Of a DNA stretch of 64,000 nt, positions 1 to 14,263 are shown piece after piece. The notes below the pieces were generated by a model. The model searched no databases. It worked only from the letters and a program-made list of their open reading frames with translations, and had not been told where the DNA came from. The position numbers and the translations under genes are program-made. Source of the stretch: Piper betle (taxonomy: Eukaryota; Streptophyta; Magnoliopsida; Piperales; Piperaceae). Location of the stretch: the NCBI GenBank assembly GCA_033002965.1, contig JAURVB010014844.1, positions 1 to 64,000 on the forward strand. Direction: 5' to 3'. Position 1 is the first letter of the stretch; the number at the start of each line of letters is the position of its first letter.

Positions 1-236
1 TAAAAATAAAATAAAATCATCAACTGTATACTCTCATATCTACTGATAACTCAGTCTGCTGATGCGTATCTGACGCTATCATCGATACTTGGGTATACAT
101 AAACCCTCATAGCACGTGCGCACGGTCGGCCTCGGCCCCGCACACGTGTTCTGAAAGCTGAACCGACTCAAACTACGGTCAAACCGACCGGCTAACAATT
201 ATAAAACCCTGACTCGAGTCGTGGGTTTTACACACA
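1..236 (-). mobile_element. LTR fragment, truncated by the window edge
   Basis: Read on the minus strand from 236, this segment begins TGTGTGTAAAACCCACGACT and resembles the first ~170 bases of the element at 2406 on the plus strand. Shared blocks are the TGTGTAAAAC start, the ACTCGAGT palindrome, the GGGTTTTA block, a CACGTGTG block and a GAGTTATCAG block. This fits the 5' end of an LTR running off the left edge. No polypurine tract abuts the boundary at 237, so it may be a solo or 5' LTR. It has no coding capacity. Confidence 0.5.
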
Positions 237-951
237 GGGTAGCAGCTACTGGCTCCGGGGTGCAGCAGCAAACAAGAGATGCTCCTCTTCTCTCTTGGGC
301 AAGCTCGGGCAGCAGATTTCTCCACTTCACGGCGGCAGCAAGGAAGGCTCCCAGGACGGCACTTCAAAGCGGCAACTCTCCTCCTTAGCAGCAAGGTGGC
401 AAGGTCTCCAGAACTCCAAAGCAGAGATTACGTAGGCTCCGGCAAGTTGAGGCTCTGGACTCTAATAATCTTCAACAAAAGCAACCAATCTCCGGCTAGG
501 GGCAGGGCTGTGAAGTATCCGGCGGGCGGGTGATCAACAGGGCTTCAAAACAACAGCAAGCAAAGGCTCCTCCTCCCAGCAATCTGGGCTGCAACAGCGT
601 TAAGGCACCAATGTGCTCCGGCAGACTCCAAACAACACCTAGTAGGCCTTTTCACAAGTAGAAAATGGCCAAAGTGGTGGATGGCGACAGCAACAAGGTC
701 CTTCTCCTCCTTGATCTCTTACAGTGCTTGCACCAACCAAGAACGCCGGTCTCCTAACGCAGCAAAACTTCTTAATGCAATACGTCGGATCTCAATATAT
801 GTTTTAGTTATAACCCACTCTATGGCAAACAAAAAAACAAATTAAATTAGTTTAAAAATCTAACCAAAAGAATTATTTTTTTTAATTTTTAATTTTTATG
901 ATTTTTTCTTTGAAAGCACCATTAATGATGATTTAAGGTTTAGGATTATGT
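237..951. other. Non-coding stretch upstream of the MICU remnant
   Basis: The left part (about 240-760) is moderately GC-rich with many CAGCA/GGCAAG words and short open frames on both strands, none with recognisable protein features. The right part (780-930) is AT-rich. It may be internal sequence of the neighbouring LTR element or the old promoter of the MICU gene; I cannot tell which. Confidence 0.3.
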
Positions 952-2405
952 ATGAAAAATTTAAGGCGTACCCAGAAATATCCCAAAACCAACGACACAA
1001 CGAGAAACCACCTCCGACCCACCCCTCGCCGCCGCCTCTCCGGCGCCGCCCTCCCAACCCTCCGCCCTCGCCCGATCCCGCCGACGTCGCTCGTCGCGTC
1101 CTCGCTGCGCCGCTCCTCGCCGCTTCTCCGTCCTCGCCGGGGCGGAGTGGGAGGGGGGCGTCGTCCTCCTTCGGGGCGTGGCTGGCGCCGGCGTCTGGCG
1201 TGGTTCTGGTTTCCGGCCTCGGTGCCTCGGCCTCTGATCTTCGTCATCTCATGTTTCGTACGCGGATTTTGCGGCTCCCCCGGGTGGACGATAGCCGGGG
1301 CGGAGCGGGTCGAGGAGCCGCCGCGAGGAGCTCGATACCTTTTTGGAGGTTTGTGGTTTGGGATTGCCCGTGCAGAGTTGATTTGATCGGTAGTGTATGA
1401 TCGGAAGTAGTTGAATGCTATATGTCTTCGAATTGTGATTGATGGTAGAAACGTTGAAAACTGTGGGATTGGTGCAAATGCCATGCGTAAAAATACAATT
1501 CTGTGAATTGAGATTTGAGATTGCCTTGTTTTTTTGTGCAGAGTTGTTTTGATTAGTAGCATGTGATCGGAAATAGTTCGATACATCTCTATGAATTGTA
1601 ATCGTTGAAACATTGAAAACTGTGTGATTGTGCAAGTACCGTGCCGAAAAGAGCTTGGATTTGGTGTATTAGAGGATGTTCATGTAGGTCACACGGTGAA
1701 TTGGCATTGTATATTTTTACCTGATCAGCATTCTACGGTAAAGAATTTTCTGTGAATCGAATGTGCCATTAAGCAAGAAAGATCGATTTAGTCGGTTCAG
1801 GAGAGTTGGGGATTGGTCATTTGGGTCATTAATCAATACCATGAAAAAGATGAATGCATTGTGGTGAGTTTTGGATTTGTCATTAGGGTGGCATTTGATT
1901 GGAAATAGTTAATCACATCTCTATGAATTCTGATGGTTGAAACATTGCAAACTGTGTGATTGTGCAAGTACTATGCCGGCAAAAATCGATTGTATTTGAG
2001 ATTGAATGTATGGACGATGTTGATGTGGCTTCTTACTGAATGCGGGTTAGTCTTTTGCCTGACCGTTGTATGGAAAGGAATTTTAGGAAAGTGTAAGCTT
2101 TCTATGTGAAATGTTTTTGCATAATAAGCCAAATAGATGCATGATTAATCTGCTTAGGACAGCGGCAGATTGGTCTTTGAAGTGGTAATCAATACTATGA
2201 AGAGTATGTACATATTAAAGGAAAGTGTCGGATTCATTGGTAGGGTAGTCAATAATTACCTTGAAGAAGACTATATATTTCCAACATTGAATTTGGCTTA
2301 GTTGCTATTTAACACGTGTAGCCATGCATGATTTCTTTGATAGCTTGCTGATATTGTTTTGGATGTTTGTGATATTTGAATTTACTTTTGGTGAATTTTA
2401 TGCAC

Positions 2406-4694
<2,289 letters not shown>

Positions 4695-7600
4695 CGGAGT
4701 TGTTTTTGGTGGTTGCGTTTGATCGAAAGTACATCTTTATATGAATTTTGACAATAGAAACATCGAACTGTGTGATTGTACAAATACCTCGGATTGGTTA
4801 TATGGATGATGTTGATGTAGCTTACTCAGTGAAATTGGCTTAGTAGCTACCTGACTCTTTGCTGGCCTCTAGTGAATAGAAGTGTGTTTTTTTTTTAAGA
4901 ATTGCTGATAATATAGTTTGAAAGTAACTCTAGGAATGCAAAACTTTTTGCAAAATAGGCAGAGATGCATGATTTAATTAAGGAGGAAAGTCAGGGTTTC
5001 ATTTTTAGGGTGGTCAATTAACACCATGAAGAAAATGTAGCTCTGACAGTGAATTTGGTTTGGTAACTACTTAACACTTTTAGCCTAAGTGCAGATACAC
5101 ATGATTTCTTTTATAGATTGACAATAACCAAAGTTGTCAAGGAAGTATAAGAATTTTTGTAATTTTAGGAACAACATCCTTCCAGCAAATACTTAATTTT
5201 ATAATTATATTCTTTGTCTCATTTGTGCAGATTCTTATGGGAGAAGAATTTTCTTTAATTATGAGAAATGGATTAGGACACAGAGTCCTCCAGAAAAGGT
5301 AACTACTTGAACCAACATAAACATACTACTTTTTATCAAAGCAGAATAAATATAAGGATAGATGAGATAAGCTTTAAAAATGTATTTAAAATTGCAGTAT
5401 GGGGCCCCTATTAGGTTGCTCTATTTTTTATTTTCTTTGTCAGTGGATGACTTTTAGTAGGAGTATGGCCTCTGGTTCTAGGAAAAAGCTAGGCCATTGA
5501 TAAGAGATCTAGAAAATTAGGCTTCAAAGGGCGATTGGTTCATCTTTTAGAGGATTTGTCTAGCAGGAAATATAACAAAAAAGCTTTGCACTATGACTTG
5601 CATAAACCCTGCATCATCAACGTAAATTTGAAGACAATTAATTGCTGATATTGATATTGATGAACTTAATGTAGTTGTATGGATCCTGTATCTCATCTTC
5701 TTTTGGAAATATCTTGGTTGATTGTTCCTATTCAACTAATTGGGAATGTATTAATTTTGACTAGGTTGAATTTAAGATGTTTGGCCTCGACCATAATGGG
5801 TTTGTATTTTCAAATCCTAGATAGATTTTCAGAACGACATTTTAGCGATTTTCTTTTCAGATTTCAATAATGATTGTTTTTGTAAAGGTGTATGCCCACT
5901 TGCTAAGGGAACATGTGTTGGCACTTTGCAACTACAGTATCTTGATGCTATAGGCAAATTACAAAAGCATGTTATATTGATCAATAATAAAAAATATTTT
6001 TATATTTGATTAACTGGATACCTATTGCATGCCAGTGTGGACTGTCTTGGTTAATCTATAAGTTAATTTTCTGGCTTAAAAAGTGCTTTTGTATGTCAAG
6101 ATAAATGATTTAGATTTTTCTAAAGAGAAATACAACGGGAGGAATTCAAGATAGTGATGGCTCTAATGAGGTCATACAATAGGCAAGGTGCTTGTCACAT
6201 TGATGGCAGACGTCATAGCTTTAAAGTTGAAAGATCTGTGGAAAATGGAGGCCTTTTGGAGTACTATTTTTGGCAAGGATGGTAGTGAAAATCTTCAGCA
6301 CGACAAATTTGTGAACTTTTTTGATAGACTTACATAATGAAGTTCATTCATCTTTTTAATTGCGTTATTAATTCAGTGTGTTGGTGGTGGGAAATTTGAT
6401 CACATACTCTTTTATGGTCAACATTGATTGGGAGCAGCCACATACTTTTTGTGTTGCAAAATTTTGTTTGTTGTGTTTGATTTGGAATGGTCGCATGCAA
6501 TCTTGGCTTTTTTCCTCGTTTTTTTTAGGTCCCGCTGTCCCTGAATCTTGCTTTTGTTATTTTGTTAATTGCTTTTTTGTTCTTCATTGCTTAAGTGTCT
6601 TTATTATTATCTAATATTGTGAACTATAAGTAATATATTTGGATCTTATAGATTTTGAGCCTGGAGTTTGCACATTATGACTACAAATCTCGGGCCGTAG
6701 CTTCTGCAGACATTAATCACATAAATAAGTTTCTTGGGAGAGTTGAACAAATGAATGATGACAACCATTTTGCAGACATGCGCTTCACTTTTGAGGTATG
6801 AAAAAAAAAAGAGGATTTTTTCAATGTAACTTCTGTATACATTTTTCCTTTGCTCCACTGTATATGCTTTATACATTTTCTTTTTAATTTTGTTAATTAT
6901 TGACATAAGTGATTGTGCATGATAGCATCAAATAATTTTTTTGTTATGGTTTTAAACGGGATAAACTGTTCATGTTAGTTTTCTTAGGACGTCTATTCTG
7001 CTTGTAATTACATGAACTAAGGTCTCTGGCCTTGGAGACATCATGGTTCTTATCGGTTCCTGGCAGTATTAAAAAACACATTAGTGTTTTGAGGTAAATA
7101 CCCCACATAGATGTTGTCTGATGGTTCATAATAGATACCTTTTTTTAGCAGTTTGTATGCATAAATTTTCTAGCATTTCATTTGTTAACAGTTCCAGGAA
7201 TTTAAGTCTGTGGCTGAGTTGCGGAAAAAGTTGAAGCCTTTATCTATAGCAATTTTTGGCTATGGAAAGATCAATGGCCTCTTGACAAAGGAAGATTTCC
7301 AACGATCCACCTCTCATGTATGTGATTCTTTACCATTCTCTTCCCATCTCTTATGGTTTTGAGGATTCATCTCATGTATACGTTTTGGTTGTCTTATGCT
7401 TTTTTGTGAAAGCAAACTGACTTTATTATTACTAGCTTTTCATATAAGATTTATTTGATCAATATTTTTTAAGCAATCATCATTTAGGTATTGGGTGAGG
7501 ATGATATTGAATCTTTATCTCATATTCCCCTTTGCTGGGGGTTTATTAGGATGGAGCATCCACCTTTAAACGTTTGTCCTTTCATTTTTTGCATCGATTT

Positions 7601-8116
7601 TCTTTTGTTGATGTAAATGTGAATGCATGGGAGTGAAAACAAATAATGCTGCCAATTTCAACCTATGTATAGATTATTCTAGGTAATACCGTAATAATGA
7701 TGGGGGTGAATGTGTGATGATCTTATTTATATTGGTTGTGGAAAACAAGGTGGCAAGTTTAGATCTGTGTTTAGTTCAACAATTAATTCTTGTCACCAAT
7801 TTTTCTCTTTTGACAGTTAGAAACATGTTGCACGTTATATGTACTGGTGATCACCAATTGGTTGTCCTTATTCAGGTCGATCAATATATAACCGTTTTAC
7901 CTTTTTCAGAAAGTGGAAAATACCGACAATGTGGTGGATATCATATACCATGTTTTTTATGCGAACTCTGATGGAAATTTGAGCTCAGAGGAATTTTTCC
8001 GTGTTCTACAGAAACGTGAAAGAGACATGGCCTGCCCATCAGGAACTTCTATGCCCCGGCTTTTTTCATGTTGCTTGAATTGTGCAAAAAATAGCTGGTC
8101 ATCTGTGTTCTACTAG

Positions 8117-11100
8117 TCAACCATCTTGCATACAGTTTCACTTCAGACCGAAAAAGGTTTGACAAAACTGACAGGTTAATTTTGTTTGTTGAGATGAGGA
8201 GCTTCAGTGATACGGAAATTTAATTTCTTAATTGTCATCCTTCCATGTCTCATATTTCAAAGACCGAAAACGGCAATTTTGGTGTCTTCCCTCCTATTTC
8301 TCCGAGTATTGTTGGATTCTAGAGCCCTGGGTGGGCAGATGATCCTTCACACAAATGACTGCAGTGGTGAATTCTCTTTACAGGGCGTTGGTTCGCTTAT
8401 GTAAATATGCAAATTAGTTTCGATAATTTTCAGTCTTTTGTATATGAGAACCTTCTGATCATAATAAAATGTAGCTGTTCGTCGGTACAAATATTTAATT
8501 GAAGCTGCCATTTTTATGCAATCTTGAAAGTAAGCAGATTATAGCTATGAGCTATGAACTCACGGCCTTCTGTTGTTTTTAAAAGGGTTACAACGGACAA
8601 CAGTCAACCGAGACAGCCGCCCATGGCCTACCAAACAAGCCGACCAACTGCCTTTCCGACCAAGAGGAGAAAAAAGGTAAACCTTATAAAAATTCCCATC
8701 GTGTTCAGATCCTACTTGTAGAGTACATTACATAATTGACAACAATAGTTTGGTCACAAGGCTATCTTTCTATCATCGCCTGCTTTTGCGCATATATGTA
8801 TGGCCTCTGTTACCATGTGAATCCTGATCTTGTAAGCTTGATTTGGATGTGATTTTTCTCATTTTTAAGTATGGTACACTTACTAGAGTCTGCCTCCAAG
8901 TAATTGTGAATGACTGGCGCATGAACAAATTAGAGAGAATGGTATCCCATTTCTTGTCTTGCTCTTCCATCTTCTCAACTGAAGCTACAATCAACCATAC
9001 CGTGAAACTTCGTTTTCAAAATGCGTGTAAATTGGAAAATAGAGCCCAAGTGGTCATGACTTTCACACAGAGACCAATGCACATTAATATATAATTCGTC
9101 ATGTGAGTCAGTGACATGCCTCCTCAATTTTTAGACGTCAATCAATCAGCCGAAAGATATGGGCATGGGCATCCCGTTGAACGTGAGGGCTTACACCAAG
9201 TCAGACATTTGTCCATACACTTACTAACATGCCATGCGGAGGTCGACATTGGTGGGGGGGACTTCACACCCAAATGGCAATTTTTTGGTTAGAAATTCAG
9301 AATCGGAAAGCGAAAGTTGGTTGTTTTTTTGCATGAAAATTAAAGGGCAAGTGTCCAAACTGGAAATTTGCGACCGTGATGGCCGCCCCTTCCAAGCAAA
9401 CATGCATGGCCCATCCCCATGACTCTTCCTTTCTTTCCAGGCTGCTCCCACCAATCTTATCAGCATTGCTTCCCCATTACCTTTGGCTTGGATGATAAAA
9501 ATAACTAGGTAGAGACTAACTTATACACCCTGTTTTGACATATTTGATATATTTGATGCATGTATGGATGTTAGACTTGTGTATTTACAAAGTATTATTA
9601 TTTAATAATCAAAATACCGATAAATGTCAGGTACTATAGAGGAGCTCGAACTCTAAAGACCAAAAAGATTCTTCCAATATACTGTTTATGGGTCCAATTG
9701 AGTTCATTAATATACGAAGACATCTCTTAAATAGAGATTTTTTCTTTCAACTGTATTTCAATTTATCAAATTATTGACTCTAAAGATGTGGTAATATGGA
9801 GAAGACAAGATTGTTTGAAGCACGGACAGAGCCGGAAGCACCCCTTGTTTCAAAGAGAGGAGGACAAATCTCGGATACCTTTGGCAAATCCGAATTCAAT
9901 ACATATCCAACAAGCTAGTTATATAATCAATTGTGATAATGTATTCTTATTAGGATTAGGGCAAATGACCAAATGAACAAGTCCAACGGAATAGTTAGTA
10001 AATTATAAAGCTTTGATATAAAATTTTATGTGATTAATCCAATTATTCATAACATAATTTAAACCTTGCACGCATTTGCCCGGATCACAAGCTGTACGTT
10101 TTAGAAAATGATCCAACAAAGTACTCCATGTTCTTATCACTCAATCATGTATATACGATGACGGGGGCCATGTATTTGGCATATGCAATGCAATTAAATA
10201 AATTTAAATGTTTCGAATATCAAATCCGGGGCCGAAGGAGAGATGATTATTATAAGGAAAATATCATAAATAATCTAAGTTTCAATATTTTCTATCACAA
10301 ATAACTAAAGTTTTAAATTTATATCAGATATAGCCGAATATTTTCCGTAGGATACGGGCAAAGTACTGTGACACACGTACAATGGTATAAATATTGGGGG
10401 TCGCTACATTGCTTGAACCAATTTATATGCTGCCATAAATAAATATAAATACTCCTCCAACGTCCAATTTCATCTACCATTGATCATTGGCTTTTACTAC
10501 ACGCTTGCATTTGTCAATTTCAATTGTTTGAAGTAAAGATTACTCCATTGTTTTGTCCAATGTGTGGGGACTCCTCCAAAATTTATATTAAGAATTATTA
10601 CGATAATATACGGCATCGCATTGCAATAATTTCTTTTGTAATATCGATAGCATAGCCATCGATAAGATTTGGAGAAAAACACCATATTTTAATAATTTAT
10701 CAATATATAATTCACTATATTAATTTTTAGAAATTTTTGTTAACTTTTCGGAAAAAAGGGTAAAATTTTGTTTTGGGCTCACACATCACACAACACCCCT
10801 CTTGAAAAGTTGAGTAAGGAGCTATTAGTTTATAATTATAAATATTATTCTATTTTTGGAGACACAAATATTATGAAATATTTTTAACAATATAATGGTG
10901 AAATTAATTGTTATTAATAAAAAATATCCTCAACATTCGAATTGGTGGCTAAAAGCAGAATATTCATACAACCAATCAAAATATAATAAAAATTTTAAAA
11001 ATTGGGCTATTATAGTCTATCTTTTCATCTAATTATGACGATCTATCTTTGAATTTAAAGCCTATCTCTATCGTAGTAGGCCATGGTATGACGCAACATC

Positions 11101-11497
11101 TCTATTAGTTTTAACAATACCAAAAATTATGATCTTCCGGGTAAATTAAAAGAGTATAAACAAAGATAAAAATTCTTAAATCCTCATATACTTCACCCAG
11201 ATTTTCTTTCATCTTATTCGAGATTTAATTACCCTAATTTCGTAACACACATAAGTACCCCTAACTACACTTCAAACTCAAGAAGATAATAGATTAAGGA
11301 GGTCAAAAGGGTGGTTGAAAACTTGGTTAGACAAGTAGCTCTCAACAACCAAGAGCCACACTCATTGAAAGCTTCCCAGCGACTTCCAACACACTCCCAC
11401 GTCCGCAAGTCTCCTTCCTCCTCCTCCTCCCTCCATTATAACCAACCAAACTCCGACCACCGTCGTCTCCACCACCACCACCACCACCACCACCACC
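8117..11497. other. Intergenic, AT-rich; no gene supported
   Basis: From 8117 to about 8470 this is probably the old 3' untranslated region of the MICU gene. The rest holds only short open frames without domain signatures, homopolymer tracts and AT-rich sequence. 11300-11497 is the promoter and leader of the SAM-domain gene and ends in a run of CAC/CCA triplets directly before the start codon. Confidence 0.5.
11470..11497 (+). repeat. (CCA)n triplet run in the 5' leader of the SAM gene
   Basis: About nine consecutive ACC/CCA triplets end in the start context CACCATGG, which is a strong plant initiation context (A at -3, G at +4). The run lies entirely upstream of the ATG and is a likely polymorphic leader microsatellite. 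Confidence 0.8.
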
Positions 11498-12082
11498 ATG
11501 GACTGGTTCTCTTGGCTCTCCAAGACCAACCTCGAGCCCACCTTGGTCTACGAGTACGGCCTCGCCCTCTCCCACAACGAGCTCCAACGGGAGGACATCC
11601 CCTTCTTCAACCACGAGTTCCTCCAGAGCATGGGCATCTCCATCGCCAAGCACCGCCTCGAGATCCTCAAGCTCGCCAAGGCCGACTCCTCTTCGCACCG
11701 CCGTCCCATCGCCCGCTTCTTATCCGCCATCAAGAAGACCAAGCGCTACCTCGTGGCCATGTCCCTGCATTCACTCTCGTGGGTCGATCACAGGAACCGA
11801 GACTCGTCGGCTCTCGTAGTGGTGCCGTCGTCGAGCGTCAGTCGTCGGTGGAGGAGCACCTTGGCGAAGAGGAGCAAGCGGTTCGTGCTGCCGGAGCCGA
11901 GAAGGTTGGCCATCACCGATGGCCGGAGCTATATAGATCCTCAGAGCGGTGGTGATGGTACTCATCGTCTTAGTGCTTTTGATACTCCTGTTCTTGATCG
12001 TATGGGGTCGTCGCCGGCATTGAAGGTGGTGGATCAGGAGCTTGAGTGGGCTTCTCTCTTCCAAGACTTGAAGCCAACATGA
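11498..12082 (+). CDS. SAM-domain-containing protein, single exon
   Basis: This 194-residue protein has no intron. Residues ~1-62 form a sterile alpha motif (SAM) domain: MDWFSWLSKTNLEP…YEYGLAL…NELQREDIPFFNHEFLQSMGI…KHRLEILKLA. It shows the W-L…Y…F…DL/I…L…L-GI…G/K-HR-KIL pattern of the family. SAM domains mediate protein-protein or RNA contacts. The remaining ~130 residues are basic and serine-rich (RRWRSTLAKRSKRF) and end with VDQELEWASLFQDLKPT, with no second domain seen. Coding GC content is much higher than in the flanks, especially at third positions early in the gene. The start is chosen for the CACCATGG context and because the SAM domain begins at once. Overlapping long frames on both strands are shadows of this GC-rich exon. 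The biological role of this plant subfamily is not known to me. Confidence 0.85.
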   Translation: MDWFSWLSKTNLEPTLVYEYGLALSHNELQREDIPFFNHEFLQSMGISIAKHRLEILKLAKADSSSHRRPIARFLSAIKKTKRYLVAMSLHSLSWVDHRNRDSSALVVVPSSSVSRRWRSTLAKRSKRFVLPEPRRLAITDGRSYIDPQSGGDGTHRLSAFDTPVLDRMGSSPALKVVDQELEWASLFQDLKPT

Positions 12083-13740
12083 TTATTGTATATGGTTTTT
12101 GATAATTACGGTGATCAATACCTGGTTGGTGATTAGTAATGTAATTTTATAATCCACAATTTTCTTGTTCTTCGTTTATGCTAGAATATTAGTATAAACT
12201 TTGATTAATGGGGTGTTCTACTTGTGAAGAGATTGGACAAGTTGGTTGATGATTTGTCATGTGTTAGGTTAATTAATGATGTTTAGTTTTGGGTTAGTGA
12301 AAGTCGGTGATGTTAACTTATAGTGTATCCTATGGTTGATGATTTTGAAGTATTATTATGAATGAATTACATGGTTGTTATTAGCTCCTATAATTTAATT
12401 GTAAGCGGTGCTTCGTATTTAAGTGCAACGTAAAATTGCTACATTTATAATAGATTTTTTGCGGTGGCCTCAAATTTTTTTGGAAGTTTAATTTAATATG
12501 TAGAGTGATTAAATGATCTAATTAAATGTGTAATAATTAAAATAAATTGTAATGAGAATAAATTAACGATGACCAAATTTTAGAAGGATAATAAAATAAT
12601 AATTCAAGTCTTCACGAGATTTTTTTGGTGGTCTTGAGTTTGATGAATATGAGGCACTTCACACAAGTGGTGCTGGGAATGGCTAAAAGAGTGTTACTGT
12701 TGGCTCACATGATTTTCAAGTAACTTAGGTTGTCCACAATATTAGGCTCCTAAATTAATCAGTATAATCTTTGTATGATAGTTCTTGAATTGAATCATGA
12801 TATTCAGAGGACTGTTATATATGTTGGGTTTGTCCAGTCCATCACAATGGCACCTAATTTGATATATGATTTTAAAGGTATATAGAGGAGGTGAGAATCT
12901 GCTTTAGACAAAGCTATACTTGTCTTGGCACCTTATGGAGAGAAAGCATCAAGAAAGTCTTGAGGATGAATTTTATGCCTCTTTCATTAGAAATGAAAGA
13001 AGAAGAACCAACTAAATAAATTCCCATGAACATCTTATTGGGGGGAAATGTTACAAATTACAAAGCTGAAAAAATTGCCTTGTTAAAAAAAAACTGATGA
13101 AATTTTACCTTAATCCTGTTGGAAAGTAGTAAAAGCCCAGCCGTTTTGGGCCTAACGATAACATTATACTGATCTGTTGATCAAATGAAGGTTTTCAGAC
13201 TATATTGTTGAGACCCATTTGGTTCCAAAAGCCCATATGCATGTATGTAGGCCCAATTCAACCATTGTTGTCTCTATTGAACAACGATTATTAATGACTA
13301 ATCAATTTACCTTTGAATCCTGTTTAAAATAAAATGTATGTTTAACTCAATCATTCTTAATGGGAAATGATCAATAATTTAATAAAAATAGTCAATTCTG
13401 ATTAAGTTAGGTCTCAATCAAAATCTAAAGATCAAAGGATTTTTATCTTAGCTAGTCGAATGCTAAATCCTTTGATAATCGTGTAATAGTAGTAAATATT
13501 TTTTTCTGGGTGCGATGACAATCGTACTTGTTAAATTCTGTGAAATTCTAGTACATATTGTGTTTTCTCGAGTAAATATTTGTCACTCTTTAGACATCAA
13601 AACACTATAAAAAATTTAAGTATTCTCCCGGATCCAATAAACTTAAAAATGTTTTATAAAATCATATAGAAACGTATGGTGACAAATAGTGGGTGGCAGA
13701 AAAGTAGGGCGATGAAAAGTTTCTCTTAAGGTTTTAAATG
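12083..13740. other. Intergenic; no gene supported
   Basis: The first 100-150 bases are probably the 3' untranslated region of the SAM gene (TGTAATTTTATAAT at about 12140). The remainder is AT-rich with no conserved coding segment. Confidence 0.5.
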
Positions 13741-14263
13741 CAGAGAAAAATACGAAAATTATTATATATTTATCTATTAATAATCATAGTTAGTAAAAAA
13801 GATATGCTGAAGTATGATGAAAAGTTAAACTTTTCTCTAATATTTTTTAAAAGGAGCGAAGAAAAGTTATTCTTTTTGCGGTGAAACTTCGTAATTACCC
13901 ATTTTCTAATACTTTTCTCACATGATAAAAAAGTATGCATTGATCATCCTCAACTTCAAATAAATGATAATATTGAAATCTTACCACTATTATTACATTG
14001 TGCAGAGAAAAATACGAAAATTAATATATATTTATCTATTAATAATCATAGTTAGTAAAAAAGGTGTGTTGAAGTATGACGAAAAGTTAAACTTTTCTCT
14101 AATATTTTTTAAAAGGAGTAAAGAAAAGTTATTCTTTTGCCGGTGAAACTTGGTAATTACCCATTTTCTAATACTTTCTCACATGATAAAAAAGTATGCA
14201 TTCATCATCGTCGACTTCAAATAAATGATAATATTGAAATCTTACCACTATTATAACATTGTG
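13741..14263 (+). repeat. Tandem duplication, unit ~262 bp, two copies
   Basis: Copy 1 (13741-14002) and copy 2 (14003-14263) both begin CAGAGAAAAATACGAAAATT and both end ACTATTAT(T/A)ACATTGTG. They differ by about a dozen substitutions and 1-base indels over 260 bases, so the duplication is recent. The AT-rich unit has no gene; the 60-residue frame across copy 2 is only the repeat being open by chance. Confidence 0.9.

Noticed and set aside
11311..11955. 214-residue plus-strand frame, with several minus-strand frames
   Set aside because: They overlap the SAM-domain exon; His-rich and Arg/Pro-rich composition comes from reading the CAC run and GC-rich codons out of frame.
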